Source: Ligilactobacillus ubinensis (GTDB lineage Bacteria; Bacillota; Bacilli; Lactobacillales; Lactobacillaceae). Taken from it: a DNA stretch of 64,000 bases. The position numbers were made by a program, and so were the translations under genes. Below the pieces are notes generated by a model. The model saw only the letters and a list, made by a program, of their open reading frames with translations. It was not told the origin of the DNA and did not search any database. Below, piece by piece: positions 35,018 to 44,782 of the stretch (positions are counted from its first letter, which is position 1; the number at the start of each line of letters is the position of its first letter). The stretch covers positions 1-64,000 of the forward strand of contig NZ_JAIULA010000014.1 in assembly GCF_024160875.1 (NCBI RefSeq), read 5' to 3'.

Positions 35018-36043
35018 CTACCTTCTTGTCTTTGGATCAAATGCATCGCGAAGTCCATCACCTAATAGGTTAAAACTAATCATCAAGACACACAACACAA
35101 TAGCTGGATACCACATCTGATATGGTAAGAACTGGAAATTCTTTTGCCCATCATTTAACAATACACCTAATGATGTTTCTGGAGCAGATATTCCGATTCC
35201 AATAAAACTTAAGAAGGCTTCAAAGAAAATAGCCGTTGGAATTGTATACATTGTTTGGATAATAATAATACTCGAAAGATTTGGCACCAAATGTTTGAGC
35301 GCAATCTTAACTGGCGATTCTCCTAAAGTTCGTGCTGCTAGAACATACTCTTGCGACTTTAACTGTAAAGTTTCAGCTCTAATCATACGTGCCATCGTTG
35401 TCCAGCTAGAAATAGCAATCGCTGCAATAATTGATGTCATACCTGGTTTTAAAACCAACAACATCAAAACAACAATAACTAAGTTAGGTACAGAAGAGAT
35501 GATTTCAATGATACGTTGCATTACATTATCAACTTTTCCGCCTTTCCAACCAGAAACAATCCCGTAAGTAACCCCAATTGTTAAATCAAAGAATGTCGCA
35601 ACTAAGGCAACTATTAAGGAAATCTTCGTCCCGTAGATAATACGTTGAGCTAAAGAACGACCTAAATAATCTGTACCAAACCAGAAATATTTATCACTTG
35701 CACCATTTTGTGCATATTCATTAACCCAAGTTCCACCAACTTTTAATTTACCATTTAGGCCATTAATAAAATCAAGGCCTGGAATACGCGCTGGTAAGTT
35801 AGCATAATTTGGTGCTGACTTAACCAATGTAGCATTATCAATAAAAGGTGTAGATCCAAAAGCAACTACTACCATTATTACAATAATAAATAGTGAAATA
35901 ACTGCACCTTTATTTTTTTTCAAACGACGCCATGCATCTTGTGTAAACGTTAAAGATGGTGCCGCAATTTTTTCGTTATCCAGTTCTTCTTCCCTTGGTA
36001 AAGGTTGAAAACTATCTGGACTTAATTTAATTTTTTCTTCCAT
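35018..36043 (-). CDS. oppC: oligopeptide ABC transporter permease OppC
   Basis: A 341-residue permease with six helices. A cytoplasmic N-terminus (1-45) precedes the first helix. An unusually long first extracellular loop (about 65-125, ending KYFWFGTDYLGRS) is typical of OppC. The EAA loop is in the segment EYVLAARTLGESPVKIALKH (about 232-251). It starts 5 bases after oppB and forms the translocation channel with it. Confidence 0.95.
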   Translation of the reverse strand: MEEKIKLSPDSFQPLPREEELDNEKIAAPSLTFTQDAWRRLKKNKGAVISLFIIVIMVVVAFGSTPFIDNATLVKSAPNYANLPARIPGLDFINGLNGKLKVGGTWVNEYAQNGASDKYFWFGTDYLGRSLAQRIIYGTKISLIVALVATFFDLTIGVTYGIVSGWKGGKVDNVMQRIIEIISSVPNLVIVVLMLLVLKPGMTSIIAAIAISSWTTMARMIRAETLQLKSQEYVLAARTLGESPVKIALKHLVPNLSSIIIIQTMYTIPTAIFFEAFLSFIGIGISAPETSLGVLLNDGQKNFQFLPYQMWYPAIVLCVLMISFNLLGDGLRDAFDPKTRR

Positions 36044-36048
36044 ATTGT

Positions 36049-36978
36049 TTAATCCCCATTTCCAGCAAGTCGAATACGTGGGTCAATAATTCCATAGACA
36101 ATGTCTGTTAACAAAATAATTAGAACTAATCCAACTGAAAACAGCATTGTCACACCCATGATTGTAGGATAGTCATTTGTCAAAATTGATTTAACAAATT
36201 GTTCTCCGATTCCTGGAATTGAAAAGATATTTTCAATAACCATAGAACCTGTCATTAAAGCTACTGTATATGGCCCTATCAAAGTAACTAAGGGAATTAA
36301 GCTATTACGTAATGCGTGATGGTACACAATTCCAAACTTGCTTAAACCTTTTGCACGTGCAAGTTCAATATAATCAGAATTCAAAACATCTACCATGCCC
36401 GTTCGTATAAAACGGGCTGTTTCCGCTAGTGGTCCTACACCAAGTGCAATTGTTGGTAATACCGTATAACTAAAGCTTCCCCAATCAGCAATTGGGAACC
36501 AACCTAATTTTAAGGCTATATAATACTGTAATAAAACAGCCAACACAAAGTTTGGTACCGACTTACCAATAATAGAAACAACCGTTGCCGTTGTATCAAT
36601 CCAAGTGTTGTGGTTGATAGCAGCTACTGAACCAATGATAATTCCGAAAAATAAGCCAAAAACCATAGCTTGGAAACCAAGTTGTGCAGAAGGTCCAATG
36701 CGGCTTGAAATCAAGTATGATACTGCTTGATTACTGTATTGGAAAGAAGTTCCTAAATCGCCATGCAACATATCAAATATATAGATTACATACTGTTCCC
36801 AAACCGGTTTATTCAACCCGTATTGTTCATTCATAATCTTAATCTGTGCTGTTGTCATTTTTTCTTGATTAGAATATGGTGTACCAGGCATTAACTTCAT
36901 TAAGAAGAATGTGATTGTTGCTACTAAGAACAACGTTAACACCATATATAAAATCCTTTTTAAAAGGTATTTTCGCAT
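36049..36978 (-). CDS. oppB: oligopeptide ABC transporter permease OppB
   Basis: A 309-residue permease with six helices. The start KRILYMVLTLFLVATITFFLM and the LMPGTPYS segment are hallmarks of the OppB/DppB family, and the EAA loop lies at YIELARAKGLSKFGIVYHH. A TATAAT-like box (37050-37055, minus strand) in the 140-base gap after oppA may be an internal promoter. It leads the oppBCDF block. Confidence 0.95.
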   Translation of the reverse strand: MRKYLLKRILYMVLTLFLVATITFFLMKLMPGTPYSNQEKMTTAQIKIMNEQYGLNKPVWEQYVIYIFDMLHGDLGTSFQYSNQAVSYLISSRIGPSAQLGFQAMVFGLFFGIIIGSVAAINHNTWIDTTATVVSIIGKSVPNFVLAVLLQYYIALKLGWFPIADWGSFSYTVLPTIALGVGPLAETARFIRTGMVDVLNSDYIELARAKGLSKFGIVYHHALRNSLIPLVTLIGPYTVALMTGSMVIENIFSIPGIGEQFVKSILTNDYPTIMGVTMLFSVGLVLIILLTDIVYGIIDPRIRLAGNGD

Positions 36979-37063
36979 ATGATTATCCTTTCATCCTCAG
37001 ATTCCCTTTAATTTTCGAAATCTTTTATATACTTACTTAATATAAACTTATTATACCACAACA

Positions 37064-37098
37064 GGAGATTGACAGTTGTAAATCCCCAGTCAATCCCC
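37064..37098 (-). repeat. intercistronic hairpin between oppA and oppB
   Basis: GGGGATTGAC (minus strand, 37098-37089) pairs with GTCAATCTCC (37073-37064), one G-T-type mismatch, loop 15 bases. No T run follows, so it looks like an mRNA-stabilising or partial-termination structure. Confidence 0.55.
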
Positions 37099-37121
37099 CG
37101 TGTAGTTTTTTTAAAGACTAA

Positions 37122-38750
37122 TTATTTAATATAAGCGTCTTTAAAGTTATAATTAGCACCAGCTGAGTTATAGATAACTCCCTTAACTTTTGTATTAATC
37201 ATCCATGCTGTAGCTTGGTGATAAATAGGTGTAGTCCCGGCATCTTCCATCAAAATCTTTTCAGCCTTAACCAAATCACTCCAACGTTTAGCAGTATTTC
37301 CTGCATCAGTTGTGCTTGCAGCGTCAATCAAGGAATCATATTCCGAGTTGCTCCATCCACCATTGTTATAACTGTTGTCTGACTTGAACAATTCCAAGAA
37401 GGAAATTGGATCAGAGAAGTCAGCACCCCAAGCAGAAAGAACAATATCAAAGTCACCACTTGTTGTACGTGATAAACGTGTCTTAAATGGTACGTTTGTC
37501 GCTGTAACATGCGCACCCTTAAGGTTAGATTCAATTGCACTTTGTAAGAATTCTGTTGATTGTTTTGCCTTATCTGTATCATCACTTAAGATAGAGAATG
37601 ATAAGCTAGATACACCAAGTTCTTTCAAGCCTTCTTTCCAAAGCTTCTTAGCCTTAGCAACATTATAACTTACACTATCGCTTGTATAAGCAGCTGTCGC
37701 AAAGTCTTTCCCATTGTATGAAGCTAAGCCTGGTGAAACTAAGCCCTTAGCTGCTGTTGACCCATCACCTAAAACTTTATTAACAAATTGCTTACGGTTA
37801 ATAACAAGTGAGATTGCTTCACGAATCTTCTTGTTCTTGAAGAATGCATCTTTATTTTGGTTATATTGCAAGTAGAAAGTAGATGATGCGTGACGTACAG
37901 TATAACCCGTCTTACCGCTTAACTGTTTTGCCTGTTCAGCACTCAAAGGTGTTGCATCCAATTTACCTGACTGATACAAATTGTATGATGTTGTCGTAGA
38001 TTTATTAACACTGTAATTAATCTTAGACAATTTCACATTTTTAGCATCCCAATAAGATTTATTCTTAGTCAATGACCATGTCAAGTTAGAACCAGTCCAA
38101 CCTGTAAGCTTAAATGGACCATCATAAACCATATATTTAGCTGCTGTCCCATATTTGCTGCCATATTTTTCAACAGCTGTTTGGTTTTGTGGGAAGAACA
38201 CTGGGAAGCCCATCAAAAGTTTGAAGTATGGAATTTTCTTTTCCAATGTAACAACTAACTTATACTTACCATCTGCTTTGATACCCAATGTAGAAGCATC
38301 TTGCTTGCCATCCATAATAGCATCAGCATTCTTAATTCCACTGAATAAATATGAATATTCTGATGCAGTCTTAGGATTTACAGTTCTACGCCATGAGTAA
38401 ACAAAATCTTTGGCTGTAACTTCTTCTCCGTTAGACCACTTTGCACCCTTACGCAAGGTAAAGGTATATGTGAGACCATCACTTGATACTTTCGTTTTCG
38501 TAGCAATCCCTGGCTCAATCTTACTGTTTTTGCCAATACGGTAAAGACCTTCCATTGTGTTATTTAACATGTCAAAACTGACAACATCAGTAGCAGTTGA
38601 AAGATCCATTGTTGACAATTCAGCAGATTCATCCCAATTCAAAACTTGACTTGAACTAGATGATGATGAACTTTTTGAACCGCAAGCTGCCAAGAAAACA
38701 GCTGAAAGTGCCACCACAGCACCCAGCTTGAACATCTTTGCAAGTTTCAT
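37122..38750 (-). CDS. oppA: oligopeptide-binding lipoprotein OppA
   Basis: A 542-residue extracellular solute-binding protein (SBP_bac_5). The lipoprotein signal ends in LAACGSK, then a Ser-rich linker. The family segments YTFTLRKGAKWSNG and TAKDFVYSWRR are present. It captures peptides for OppBCDF. ATG 38750 lies 12 bases after AAGGAG; an upstream TTG is too close. It is first in the operon, fitting the excess of binding protein over transporter seen in opp systems. Confidence 0.95.
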   Translation of the reverse strand: MKLAKMFKLGAVVALSAVFLAACGSKSSSSSSSSQVLNWDESAELSTMDLSTATDVVSFDMLNNTMEGLYRIGKNSKIEPGIATKTKVSSDGLTYTFTLRKGAKWSNGEEVTAKDFVYSWRRTVNPKTASEYSYLFSGIKNADAIMDGKQDASTLGIKADGKYKLVVTLEKKIPYFKLLMGFPVFFPQNQTAVEKYGSKYGTAAKYMVYDGPFKLTGWTGSNLTWSLTKNKSYWDAKNVKLSKINYSVNKSTTTSYNLYQSGKLDATPLSAEQAKQLSGKTGYTVRHASSTFYLQYNQNKDAFFKNKKIREAISLVINRKQFVNKVLGDGSTAAKGLVSPGLASYNGKDFATAAYTSDSVSYNVAKAKKLWKEGLKELGVSSLSFSILSDDTDKAKQSTEFLQSAIESNLKGAHVTATNVPFKTRLSRTTSGDFDIVLSAWGADFSDPISFLELFKSDNSYNNGGWSNSEYDSLIDAASTTDAGNTAKRWSDLVKAEKILMEDAGTTPIYHQATAWMINTKVKGVIYNSAGANYNFKDAYIK

Positions 38751-39131
38751 ATTACAAAACAACTCCTTAACAAAACAAAATATAATTTTTACATAACATT
38801 TTCTATAATTTTATATTATACTGTCATTAAACACAAGCACTTCTTCTAATTTTATTCATATTTTTTTCGTCAAATATGCATAACATCAGATATAACGTGA
38901 CTTTTAAGTGCTTTTTTTTTTAATAATTGATGAAAATAAATAGGTAATTTTATAATTTTTATTTTTTTATGCCAAAGCAATGTGAGATTAGTATTTGATA
39001 ATTTTAATATATAAAATCCAAATTTAATATTATGGGAACTTATTATGTCTATATTCTTCTATTATTAAGTATTCTTAACAAAGAATGGTATACTTTTACA
39101 TATACTAAATACTTTGAAATGGGTGAAACAG
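38751..39131. other. 381-base divergent intergenic region, oppA / hflX
   Basis: Very AT-rich DNA carrying the promoters of oppA (minus) and hflX (plus). A TATACT box near 39089 is a possible -10 for hflX. I see no riboswitch, palindromic operator or small gene. Confidence 0.5.
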
Positions 39132-40385
39132 ATGTTAGCTATTATTGCCGGAATAGAAAATGAACAAGAAAACTTCGACTACACAATGCAAGAGCTACGT
39201 GCTCTAGCCGAAGCAGATAATCTAACTGTAATAAAAGAAGTTAGACAAAAGCTTGATCGTCCCATTGCCGCTACTTACTTAGGTAAGGGAAAGGCAGAGG
39301 AAATTCAACAACTCGCACAGATAAATGACGCACAATCACTCATAGTAAACGATGAATTAACACCGACACAAATTCGTAATCTTGAAAACATCACTGGGTT
39401 AGATATTCTAGACAGGACTGCTTTGATTTTAGAAATTTTTTCTTCACGTGCACGCTCCAAAGAAGCAAAACTGCAAGTTCAAATTGCCAAATTGCAATAT
39501 CAGCTTCCCCGCTTGCATACTAGTGCTAGTCAACAATTAGACCAACAAACTGCTGGCAATGCTGGTGGTGGTTATACTAATCGTGGTGCTGGTGAAACTA
39601 AACTTGAGTTAAATAGACGTGTAATTCAAAAACGAATTACTCTTTTAAACAAAGAGTTAAAAAACATTGATAAAGATCACGAAACGCAACGCAAACAACG
39701 CGAACAAAATAACATTAAAACGGTTGCCCTTGTTGGCTATACAAATTCTGGTAAATCAACCACTATGAACGGTCTACTTCAACTAATTGGTCAAGCTCCT
39801 GAAAAACAGGTTTTTGAAAAAGATATGCTTTTTGCAACTCTTGATACTGCGGTTAGAAATATTCATCTGCCTGATAATAAAGAATTCTTATTAAGCGATA
39901 CTGTCGGTTTTGTTTCAAAATTACCACACCAACTCGTTAAGGCCTTTCGTTCAACACTAGCTGAAGCAAAACAAGCAGATTTGTTAATTCAAGTAATCGA
40001 TGGTGCCGATGAACATGCAAGTGACATGATTAAAACTACTGAAAAAACATTGCAGGAAGTTGGCGTAACAAATATTCCAATGATATATGCTTACAATAAA
40101 GCTGATAAAACCGCTCTCTCTTATCCAACTATTGAAGGTAATCAATTGGTGTATAGCGCTAAGCAACAGGAATCTTTACAACTTCTAATTGAAATAATCA
40201 AAGATAATCTTTTTTCCGATTATGAAAAACACACTTACCTAATACCTTTTACAGATGGCAAAGTCGTAGAAGAATTAAATAAACATGCTACTATCTTATC
40301 TACTGACTATGTTGCCCAAGGCACTAAACTAGAAGTTGAATTAACTACCCGTTTGGCAGGTAAATTCGCTCAATATCTTGTTTGA
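39132..40385 (+). CDS. hflX: GTPase HflX
   Basis: A ribosome-associated GTPase that splits stalled or hibernating 70S ribosomes. The 417-residue chain has the N-terminal HflX domain with the glycine-rich GNAGGGYTNRGAGETKLELNRR-type segment (about 145-170), a helical linker and the G domain: G1 GYTNSGKST, G3 DTVGF and G4 NKAD. A C-terminal domain completes it. The long frame from 39114 is trimmed to ATG 39132, after GGGTG. It is monocistronic. Confidence 0.95.
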   Translation: MLAIIAGIENEQENFDYTMQELRALAEADNLTVIKEVRQKLDRPIAATYLGKGKAEEIQQLAQINDAQSLIVNDELTPTQIRNLENITGLDILDRTALILEIFSSRARSKEAKLQVQIAKLQYQLPRLHTSASQQLDQQTAGNAGGGYTNRGAGETKLELNRRVIQKRITLLNKELKNIDKDHETQRKQREQNNIKTVALVGYTNSGKSTTMNGLLQLIGQAPEKQVFEKDMLFATLDTAVRNIHLPDNKEFLLSDTVGFVSKLPHQLVKAFRSTLAEAKQADLLIQVIDGADEHASDMIKTTEKTLQEVGVTNIPMIYAYNKADKTALSYPTIEGNQLVYSAKQQESLQLLIEIIKDNLFSDYEKHTYLIPFTDGKVVEELNKHATILSTDYVAQGTKLEVELTTRLAGKFAQYLV

Positions 40386-40410
40386 AATTAAGACCGGCTA
40401 CTTTCTATAA

Positions 40411-40464
40411 AAAATATAGCGACTCGTATCTGTGGCTTACACACGGTACAAGTCGCTATTTATA
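40411..40464. terminator. bidirectional terminator hflX / GNAT
   Basis: ATAGCGACTCGTA (40416-40428) pairs with TACAAGTCGCTAT (40447-40459) with one bulge, with A and T flanks. It separates two convergent genes. Confidence 0.8.
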
Positions 40465-40478
40465 TCAGTAAAATCGTT

Positions 40479-40889
40479 CTATTTAGCCCGATGATCAACT
40501 AAGTATGTTTCTAACCCTCGATCACTTCCAGGGTAAAAACCGAGATATCGGTAAAATTTTTCATCTTCAGTATTAATTAGTGGGGATACAACAACTTGTT
40601 CTATTGCACCGAAATAATTAAGTAAATGATGCATCAATGTTTTTCCAACTCGTAGTCCTCGATATTCAGGTACAATAATTAGGTCTTGAATATACACTAA
40701 AGTTGAATAATCACTCAATGCGCGCACCATGCCAATTAACTTTTTGTTTTCATACGCAGCTATTACATATGATTTTTTTAACCCCTTACGAAGATTATCT
40801 AATTCATCCATATCCATATCACGATTGATTTTTTCAAATAAATTAATTAACTCTGACTTATTTAATTTCGGATTAACCACTATATCCAT
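40479..40889 (-). CDS. GNAT family N-acetyltransferase
   Basis: A 136-residue acetyltransferase. The acetyl-CoA binding loop is VPEYRGLRVGKTLMHHL (about residues 77-93), preceded by the beta-4 strand YIQDLIIV. The C-terminal FYRYLGFYPGSDRGLETYL fits small-molecule acetylating members. Alone between two terminated genes; substrate unknown. Confidence 0.88.
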   Translation of the reverse strand: MDIVVNPKLNKSELINLFEKINRDMDMDELDNLRKGLKKSYVIAAYENKKLIGMVRALSDYSTLVYIQDLIIVPEYRGLRVGKTLMHHLLNYFGAIEQVVVSPLINTEDEKFYRYLGFYPGSDRGLETYLVDHRAK

Positions 40890-41177
40890 TCTGCCATCCC
40901 CCGTCTAATTTGATTATCATTAAAAATAAATTACAAAAAATACAACTTTATTATATTGTAATTACTTATGTTTTTCAACAAAAACAAGGATTTTTTTGTT
41001 TTTATTCTTTTTTTTCTTAAAAATAAACTTGCATTACTTTTGTTTTTAATTAAAATTAATCTTAGACAATTATTATATGGAAAGTTTTTTTACTTTTCAT
41101 ATAGTTACCAATTTGTTAGATTATATAGTTAGACAGTCAAAGAATACGTCTGTTTAAAAAAGATCGGAGTTTTTATT

Positions 41178-42512
41178 ATGAATGATACTAAAAAGGATCA
41201 AGTTCAATTACAAAGATCCTTGGGGCTTTTTTCTTCACTCGCACTTGTTATTGGAACTGTTATTGGGTCAGGCATCTTCTTTAAACAAGCATCAGTGCTT
41301 GAATATTCCCATTCAACTACAATGGCACTATTAGCTTGGTTTATTGGCGGTGTTATTACATTAACATCAGGCTTAACAATCGCCGAAATTGGAGCTCAAA
41401 TGCCCCATACTGGTGGATTATACATATATATGGAAAAAATATACGGTAAACTGTGGGGCTTTTTATCTGGCTGGATGCAGATTATTATTTATGGTCCAGC
41501 AATGATTGCAGCTTTAAGTGCATATTTATCCGTTTTATTGTTAGCTTTTTTTGGCTTACCACAAAGTTACGCTACGCCATTAGCTATTCTTTCCATAACT
41601 TTTGTCGCTATATTCAATTTACTTTCCAATCGTTATGGTGCAGTTTTTCAAATCGTTACCACAATCTGTAAATTTGTACCTATTATAGCAATTATTATCC
41701 TTGGACTTTTTTTTGGTGATCATAATGCACTTGGTCAAGTCGCAAGTTCAAATACTGGTTTCACAGGAAGCAACTTTGGTGTGGCCGTTCTTGCCACATT
41801 ATTTGCATATGATGGCTGGATTTTAATCGCTAATATGGGCGGTGAAATCAAAAACCCGCAAAAAATGTTACCTCTTGCAATAACATTGGGTATTGGCTTA
41901 GTCTTAATCGCTTATATGTTAGTAACATTAGGTATTTTTAGGGTAATGCCTGCTGCAATGATTCAACACTATGGTGAAGATGCCACACCTCATTTTGCAA
42001 CTATGGCATTTGGTGTTCTTGGTGGTAAATTACTTAATATCGGTATCATTATTTCTATAATTGGGTGTATGAATGGCAAGATAATGACCTTCCCTCGTAT
42101 TATGTACGCGATGGCTCATAATGATGAGCTTCTATTTTCAAAACAACTTAGTTATTTAAATAAAAAAATGCATACTCCTATGGTTTCAACAACTGTTATT
42201 TGTTTAATCGCCATGTTAATGGTAGTAACTGTTAATGCCGATCGTTTAACTGAAATATGTATCTTTACCGTCTATGTTTTTTATGTAATGGCATTTTTTG
42301 GTCTCTTTAAACTACGCCATAAAAATCCAGATTTACTTCGGCCATTTAACGTTCCGCTTTATCCAATTACACCGATTGTTGCTATTTTAGGTGCTAGTTT
42401 TGTTCTTGTTAGTGAGCTTATGTCCGATATTAAAGGGGTTTTGATTTCTTTTATCTTCATAGCAATTGGAATTCCTGTATACTACTACAAACTTCATAAG
42501 CGTAAAAGTTAA
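41178..42512 (+). CDS. APC family amino acid permease (SteT/LAT-like)
   Basis: A 444-residue permease with 12 predicted helices. The first helix has VIGTVIGSGIFFK, the APC substrate-binding glycine motif, and helix 6 has FAYDGWILIANMGGEI, typical of the LAT-like SteT serine/threonine exchanger group. A long AT-rich region (40890-41177) precedes it without any riboswitch that I can see. GATCGGAG precedes the ATG. Substrate not assignable beyond neutral amino acids. Confidence 0.9.
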   Translation: MNDTKKDQVQLQRSLGLFSSLALVIGTVIGSGIFFKQASVLEYSHSTTMALLAWFIGGVITLTSGLTIAEIGAQMPHTGGLYIYMEKIYGKLWGFLSGWMQIIIYGPAMIAALSAYLSVLLLAFFGLPQSYATPLAILSITFVAIFNLLSNRYGAVFQIVTTICKFVPIIAIIILGLFFGDHNALGQVASSNTGFTGSNFGVAVLATLFAYDGWILIANMGGEIKNPQKMLPLAITLGIGLVLIAYMLVTLGIFRVMPAAMIQHYGEDATPHFATMAFGVLGGKLLNIGIIISIIGCMNGKIMTFPRIMYAMAHNDELLFSKQLSYLNKKMHTPMVSTTVICLIAMLMVVTVNADRLTEICIFTVYVFYVMAFFGLFKLRHKNPDLLRPFNVPLYPITPIVAILGASFVLVSELMSDIKGVLISFIFIAIGIPVYYYKLHKRKS

Positions 42513-42557
42513 CTCCTAGCATTACATAATCACTAATCTACCACAATTATCACTATA

Positions 42558-42613
42558 AAAAACAAGGCTATCCAGATCAATTCTCTTAAATCGATCTGAA
42601 TAGCCTTATTTTT
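42558..42613. terminator. bidirectional terminator permease / gln operon
   Basis: AAGGCTATCCAGATC pairs with GATCTGAATAGCCTT (one small bulge), with A and T runs outside. It separates the converging APC permease and ABC importer operon. Confidence 0.85.
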
Positions 42614-42634
42614 ATGTTAATAGCTATTTTCTAA

Positions 42635-43288
42635 CTACCCTAATCTACGTTCTAAATAGCGTGCTGCTAACGACAATATATAGCAAACCACAAAGTACAT
42701 TAATGCAATCATTACATACATTGGTAACATATACGTTGTATTTTGGCTATATACAATCTGCGCATGATACAGTAGCTCTGGCAAAACAATAATCGTAGCC
42801 AATGAAGTATCTTTGATTAATGAAATAAACTGTGATACTAATGGTGGAATCATCTTAGTTAAAGCTTGGGGTAAAATAATATATCTCATCGCTTGAAAAT
42901 ATGTTAATCCATTTGCACGTGCGCCTTCCATTTGGCCTGAATCTACTGCTTGGATACCACTGCGAACAACCTCGGCTAACATCATCGATTCGAAAACAAC
43001 TAACGCGACAATTGATGCAGACATTGGCGTCATCCGTATGCCTAATTCTGGAATGGCAAAATATGTGAAGAAAATAATCAACAGTAATGGTAGATTGCGA
43101 ATAATATCAATAATAAAACCTACTACAGCCGAAAAATAAGGCACTTCAATATATCTGATAACTCCAAAGATTAGTCCAAAAATAAAACTAAAAATAATTG
43201 AAATTACTGATACTTCAAGCGTAACCGCCAAACCTTCAAATAAAAAACGCATGTTAACAAATGAATATGCTTGTTCTAGTAATGCCAT
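42635..43288 (-). CDS. amino acid ABC transporter permease 2 (GlnP/HisM type)
   Basis: A 217-residue permease with about five helices. The EAA-type loop is SGQMEGARANGLTYFQAMRYIILPQAL (read in two parts: SGQMEGARANGL, then MRYIILPQAL), at about 117-142. It shares this stretch almost exactly with the upstream permease, pointing to a gene duplication that gave a heterodimeric channel. Last gene of glnQ-glnH-P1-P2, 14 bases after P1. Confidence 0.92.
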   Translation of the reverse strand: MALLEQAYSFVNMRFLFEGLAVTLEVSVISIIFSFIFGLIFGVIRYIEVPYFSAVVGFIIDIIRNLPLLLIIFFTYFAIPELGIRMTPMSASIVALVVFESMMLAEVVRSGIQAVDSGQMEGARANGLTYFQAMRYIILPQALTKMIPPLVSQFISLIKDTSLATIIVLPELLYHAQIVYSQNTTYMLPMYVMIALMYFVVCYILSLAARYLERRLG

Positions 43289-43302
43289 AGTCTATTCCCC
43301 CC

Positions 43303-43941
43303 TTATACCATTTTCTTTTCCAAATAGCGCATATAATAACTCAATGGTAAAGTTATTATTAAATAAAAAATACCTACAATAATGTATGCACTAAATGTTT
43401 GGAAAGTTGTAGAAGCAACAGATTGTCCTTGATACATTAAATCAAAGCCCGCCAAAAATGCTAACACGGAGGAATTCTTTACTAGATTAATAAATTGATT
43501 CCCTAACGGCGGAATTACTAATTTATACGCTTGTGGTAGCACAATATATCGCATTGCTTGCCAGTATGTTAATCCATTCGCACGTGCGCCTTCCATTTGG
43601 CCTGAATCAACCGCTTGAATTCCTGCACGTACTGTCTCTGCAATAAATGACGACGTGTATAACGTTAATCCAATTGTTCCTGCTGTAAAACCATCCATTT
43701 TCATTACATATTGTGGAATAACAATATAAAAGAACATTGCTATAACCAAAAGTGGAATATTACGAAAAATTTCAATATAGATATGTGCAATTATCCGGAG
43801 AACTTTATTTGGTAAAATCTCCATAATGGCAAACGCTGATCCAATTACTAAACTAAAAATAAGCGCAAGGACACTACATAAAATTGTATTCCAAAAACCG
43901 GTCAAATATGTTTGCCAATTATTCATAAATAAAGTTATCAT
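43303..43941 (-). CDS. amino acid ABC transporter permease 1 (GlnP/HisQ type)
   Basis: A 212-residue permease, five helices, with an EAA loop (SGQMEGARANGLTYWQAMR, about 117-135) like its neighbour. Its ATG overlaps the binding-protein stop by 4 bases (ATGA), so translation is coupled. It forms the import channel with the second permease. Confidence 0.92.
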   Translation of the reverse strand: MITLFMNNWQTYLTGFWNTILCSVLALIFSLVIGSAFAIMEILPNKVLRIIAHIYIEIFRNIPLLVIAMFFYIVIPQYVMKMDGFTAGTIGLTLYTSSFIAETVRAGIQAVDSGQMEGARANGLTYWQAMRYIVLPQAYKLVIPPLGNQFINLVKNSSVLAFLAGFDLMYQGQSVASTTFQTFSAYIIVGIFYLIITLPLSYYMRYLEKKMV

Positions 43942-44768
43942 TGCCCTTCCGCCTCCTTCAAATTAAATCCAGCAACATCACCAAACCATTTGTTAGCCAA
44001 ACGAGCATATGTTCCATCTTCTTTTAACTCAGCTAACGCTTTGTTAATCGCATGTAATAACTGCTTTTGGCCTTTATTAACGGCAATTCCATATGGTTCA
44101 TTGGTAAATGTTCCGCCAACAACCGCATAGCCTTTGTTTTCCTTAGCAATACCATATAAAATTCCATTATCGGTTGTCATCGCATCACCTTGACCAGACT
44201 TTAAGGCCGTGAAAGCTTGTCCATAATCATCATATTCAAGAACCTTTGCCTTCGGTGCATACTTTTCAATATTTGCAACAGCCGTAGAACCTTTAACAGC
44301 TAACACCGTTATATTTTTCTTATTCAAATCCTTAATACTTGTTATTGAACTACCTTTTTTCACTAAAAGTGACTGTCCAGCATTAAAATATGGTGTCGAA
44401 AAATCAACGTACTCCTTACGTTCTGGCGTAATTGTCATTGCAGCAATTACCGCATCAATATTACCATTTTTTAATAGCGGTATCTTCGTCGTAATCGTCG
44501 TTGTTACAAACTTAACCTTTGCATTCTTACCATATATTTTTTTAGTTAACGCTTTGGCCATATCAATATCAAAGCCTTCCGATTGACCGGTTTTAATGTT
44601 CATTAAACCAAATAAGCGTGTATCACTCTTAATTCCCCAAGTAATTGTTTTAGTTTTTTTATCAGCTTGATAAATATTCTTTTCTTGTGTATTCGAACAA
44701 CCACTTAGAAAAAAGATTATAAGTAAAGGTAGCAAAAATAATAAAGACCGTCTTAACTTTTTTCCCAT
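43938..44768 (-). CDS. amino acid ABC transporter substrate-binding lipoprotein (GlnH-like)
   Basis: A 276-residue lipoprotein: a basic start (MGKKLRRSL), a hydrophobic segment and lipobox FLSGC, then an SBP_bac_3 domain (about 45-265) with TGQSEGFDIDMAKAL, DAVIAAMTITPERKEYVDFSTPY and GTFTNEPYGIAV. The pattern fits glutamine/glutamate or polar amino acid binding proteins. It delivers substrate to the two permeases that follow. Confidence 0.92.
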   Translation of the reverse strand: MGKKLRRSLLFLLPLLIIFFLSGCSNTQEKNIYQADKKTKTITWGIKSDTRLFGLMNIKTGQSEGFDIDMAKALTKKIYGKNAKVKFVTTTITTKIPLLKNGNIDAVIAAMTITPERKEYVDFSTPYFNAGQSLLVKKGSSITSIKDLNKKNITVLAVKGSTAVANIEKYAPKAKVLEYDDYGQAFTALKSGQGDAMTTDNGILYGIAKENKGYAVVGGTFTNEPYGIAVNKGQKQLLHAINKALAELKEDGTYARLANKWFGDVAGFNLKEAEGQ

Positions 44769-44782
44769 AGTCTTTGCCTCCC

